Below are positions 5,253-7,094 of a stretch of DNA of 7,094 nt, in pieces. The first letter of the stretch is position 1. Each line of letters opens with the position of its first letter. The translations under genes and the position numbers were made by a program. The stretch spans positions 1-7,094 of the forward strand of contig JAITWF010000087.1 of the NCBI GenBank assembly GCA_031285415.1. Reading direction: 5' to 3'. Source of the DNA: Deferribacteraceae bacterium. GTDB lineage: Bacteria; Chrysiogenota; Deferribacteres; Deferribacterales; JAISNW01. The notes under the pieces are model-generated. The model searched no databases and was not told where the DNA came from. It was given only the letters and a program-made list of their open reading frames with translations.

Positions 5253-6782
5253 TTAATCACTAACAGCTATATATGGACGCCTACTAAGCTGCTTCTTGAA
5301 ATACCTCTTCACCACTCTCGCAAGCTGCTCGTTCAGCGGCGCAAAGTCGATATCTCTATTTATAATCTCTAGCATAACATCCCTTTCCTGCTTATCAGTC
5401 AGCGTAAATCCGTACGTCTCCAGGGCGATCTCCCCATCAGGGAGTAGCCGCACCACCACTACGCCATCTTTAGCGATCTGCTTGCGCATAGTCACTGCAC
5501 TCTCATCCAGCGTATATCCGCCACGCCCATCGATGTAAACTCGCCCCGATGGTATCTCATTATAAACCACAGCCTCATCCCAGAGCTGAATCTGCCCACC
5601 AGACTCTAGCATAAGGCAGCTCTCTCGAGCAACTCCAGCCTCGATGGCAAGCTTTCTGTGCGCCGATAGGTGTCGATACTCGCCGTGGATCGGTATAAAA
5701 TATTTTGGAGCGACAGCCGCAATAAACGCTTTCAGGTCGCCCCTTCCAGCGTGGCCAGAGACATGCACAAGCCTATCATCCGCCTGTATCACCTCAACAC
5801 CTCGCCGCATTGCACTATTTATAAGGAAGTTCACATTCCTCTCGCTACCAGGGATCAATCGAGAGCTAAAGATCAGGAGATCCCCCTCGATCATCTTGAT
5901 CGCCTTGCGTTCTCCACTTGCGATAGTGGCTAGTGCGCTAAGTGGCTCCCCCTGGCAACCGCTCACGAGGTATACAAGCTCGCTCGGCTCCATCTTATAC
6001 GCCTTCTTTGGCGACACTATATCTTTACCGTTCACCGATATAAGCCCCATACGCATGGCTTGTCCCAGAATGCGCTCCATCGAGGCACCCTCTGGCACCA
6101 CCTTTCTGCCTACACGCACTGCGGCGTCGATAGCAGAGCCAAGCCTCGCAACATTAGATGAGAAGGTCGTTAAGAATATTCTCCCCCCACTGCGCTCGCT
6201 AAAGATCTTGTATAGCTCCTGTTTTACATCATCCTCGGTATATCCACGGCTCTCAGTGGTCGCATTCGTGGAATCGAGCAGCAAGCAATCGATCTTTCGG
6301 GTCAGTAGCTCTGGATCCGCATGCGAGAAGTCCGATAGATGAAGACAAGAGAAGCCGTCAGCAACGATAACAACTCCATATGTGTCTGGAATAGAGTGCT
6401 GCGCTGGAAAAAACTCCACCGATATGTCGCCAAATGTATATAGGCGTGGCTCTACGATATTTATATTCAACTTTGAGCTTTTATGCTCCAATAGTGCAGC
6501 GGTGAACTTCCCTGTGAATATTGGGAGGTTAAACTCCGATAACAGCTTAATTGCGCCGCCAACGTGATCCTCATGCCCATGCGTAAAAAGCACAGCCTTT
6601 AGTTTATCCTTTATCCCATAAAGGTATGATATATCAGGCAAAACTGAATCTACGCCGTACTGCTGAGGGTCGGAGAAGATAACGCCACAATCCACCACCA
6701 CCGCAGAGGTGGGTGTCTCGTAGAGGTACATATTCATGCCGATCTCGCCAGCTCCGCCTAGGCAGGATATTTTAAGGTTCAC
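5253..6782 (-). CDS. rnj: Ribonuclease J
   Basis: RNase J is a metallo-beta-lactamase/beta-CASP nuclease with 5'-to-3' exonuclease and endonuclease activity in mRNA decay and RNA maturation, acting in the cytoplasm. The 509 residues contain the zinc motif T-H68-G-H70-E-D72-H73, H129 (Q-H-S-I-P-D), D151 (L-S-D-F, where most homologues have G-D-F), D170-S-T-N-A, T-F-S-S-N (206-210), the S-G-C-Q-G-E-P loop (274-280), V-H-V-S-G-H (339-344) and the C-terminal H366-G-E-Y-R. R-V-Y-I-D-G (414-419) matches the usual region after the catalytic core. The C-terminal domain is somewhat shorter than in B. subtilis RNase J1 (555 residues). The start is GTG 6782, with GGAGG four bases upstream, and overlaps the end of ispF by 11 bp. 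I see one copy here; J1 versus J2 cannot be assigned. Confidence 0.96.
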   Translation of the reverse strand: MNLKISCLGGAGEIGMNMYLYETPTSAVVVDCGVIFSDPQQYGVDSVLPDISYLYGIKDKLKAVLFTHGHEDHVGGAIKLLSEFNLPIFTGKFTAALLEHKSSKLNINIVEPRLYTFGDISVEFFPAQHSIPDTYGVVIVADGFSCLHLSDFSHADPELLTRKIDCLLLDSTNATTESRGYTEDDVKQELYKIFSERSGGRIFLTTFSSNVARLGSAIDAAVRVGRKVVPEGASMERILGQAMRMGLISVNGKDIVSPKKAYKMEPSELVYLVSGCQGEPLSALATIASGERKAIKMIEGDLLIFSSRLIPGSERNVNFLINSAMRRGVEVIQADDRLVHVSGHAGRGDLKAFIAAVAPKYFIPIHGEYRHLSAHRKLAIEAGVARESCLMLESGGQIQLWDEAVVYNEIPSGRVYIDGRGGYTLDESAVTMRKQIAKDGVVVVRLLPDGEIALETYGFTLTDKQERDVMLEIINRDIDFAPLNEQLARVVKRYFKKQLSRRPYIAVSD

Positions 6783-7094
6783 CCTGCCTCCATACGTTTG
6801 CTGTGCAGAGGGCAGCGATCCCCTCTTTTCTGCCAGTAAATCCGAGATATTCCGTCGTGGTAGCCTTTATCGTTACATCCTCGATAGGAAGCTCCAATAT
6901 AGCTGCCAAATTCCTTCGCATATGATCTATATATGGTGCCATCTTCGGCACCTGCGCTATTATAACTGCGTCTATACTACTGATTGTATATTTACTATTG
7001 TGTATCTGCGTAACCGCCTCATTCAGCAGTAGCAGGCTATCAACACCCTTATACTGCATATCGGTATCTGGGAATAGCTTGCCGATATCTTTGC
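6772..7094 (-). CDS. ispF: IspF, 2-C-methyl-D-erythritol 2,4-cyclodiphosphate synthase, C-terminal part
   Basis: IspF closes the MEP cyclodiphosphate ring, releasing CMP, in the cytoplasmic route to isopentenyl diphosphate. The gene runs off the right edge, leaving 106 residues in frame. Its visible start, K-D-I-G-K-L-F-P-D-T-D, reads straight through to M-Q-Y-K-G-V-D-S-L-L-L-L, so the ATG at 7059 is internal and not a start. The C-terminal signature K-A-T-T-T-E-x-L-G-F-T-G-R-x-E-G-I is complete, as is I-D-A-V-I-I-A-Q-x-P-K-M-A-P-Y. The usual proline in D-T-D-P is methionine here. The metal ligands near the N terminus lie outside the window, so fusion to IspD, common in some bacteria, cannot be judged. 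Its last codons carry the rnj ribosome binding site. It links to uppP through isoprenoid supply for the undecaprenyl carrier. Confidence 0.95.
   Translation of the reverse strand, partial: KDIGKLFPDTDMQYKGVDSLLLLNEAVTQIHNSKYTISSIDAVIIAQVPKMAPYIDHMRRNLAAILELPIEDVTIKATTTEYLGFTGRKEGIAALCTANVWRQGEP
6787..6791 (-). promoter_or_regulatory. rnj ribosome binding site GGAGG inside ispF
   Basis: GGAGG (complement of CCTCC) lies four bases before GTG 6782, within the Trp-Arg codons near the end of ispF. With the 11-bp overlap, ribosomes finishing ispF could restart on rnj. Confidence 0.75.

Noticed and set aside
5644..6342. A 232-codon open frame on the plus strand opposite rnj
   Set aside because: The opposite strand has every RNase J motif in order; the plus-strand product shows no domain and looks like a reading-frame shadow.
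7057..7059. ATG 7059 as the start of ispF
   Set aside because: The frame continues upstream to the window edge and encodes the conserved D-I-G-K-L-F-P-D-T-D block, so the gene is cut by the edge.

Overview
The window is an ordinary chromosomal stretch of a bacterium, with moderate GC by eye and very tight gene packing. Two genes point right (positions 1-499). Six genes point left (686-7094), and the two groups converge on a repeat-filled gap. The gene content indicates a bacterium that makes isoprenoids by the MEP pathway (IspF), processes RNA with RNase J, and matures nickel enzymes, probably a [NiFe]-hydrogenase (HypA, HypB). The phylum cannot be settled by reading alone. The FtsK winged-helix sequence and the RNase J-FtsK neighbourhood would fit groups such as Desulfobacterota, Deferribacterota or Spirochaetota, but this is only a low-confidence guess.

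Right-pointing block: the C-terminal tail of an N-acetylmuramoyl-L-alanine amidase (1-129), then after 13 bases a 118-residue four-helix membrane protein resembling DUF6713 (143-499). The convergent gap (500-685) holds a composite palindromic element. It consists of two inverted hairpin arms around a perfect 16-bp palindrome, and the right arm appears to be interrupted by a second, different repeat.

Left-pointing block, in transcription order: ispF (cut by the window edge), rnj (RNase J), uppP (undecaprenyl-diphosphatase), ftsK (DNA translocase), hypA and hypB. The junctions are an 11-bp overlap (ispF/rnj), 7 bp (uppP/ftsK) and 12 bp (ftsK/hypA). Only rnj-uppP (96 bp to the preferred uppP start) and hypA-hypB (144 bp) have real gaps, and each is filled by a pair of inverted palindromic repeats ending within a few bases of the flanking stop codon and ribosome binding site. 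The block combines isoprenoid precursor synthesis, recycling of the isoprenoid wall carrier, RNA turnover, chromosome segregation at division and nickel insertion. I see no promoter inside it, so transcription probably starts beyond position 7094.

I found no convincing new enzymatic or defence system. The most unusual content is the non-coding DNA: at least three families of short palindromic repeats in 7 kb with no transposase in view, one apparent nested insertion, one head-to-head pair whose inner hairpins differ by compensating base changes, and a possible structural link between such a repeat and the hypB ribosome binding site.
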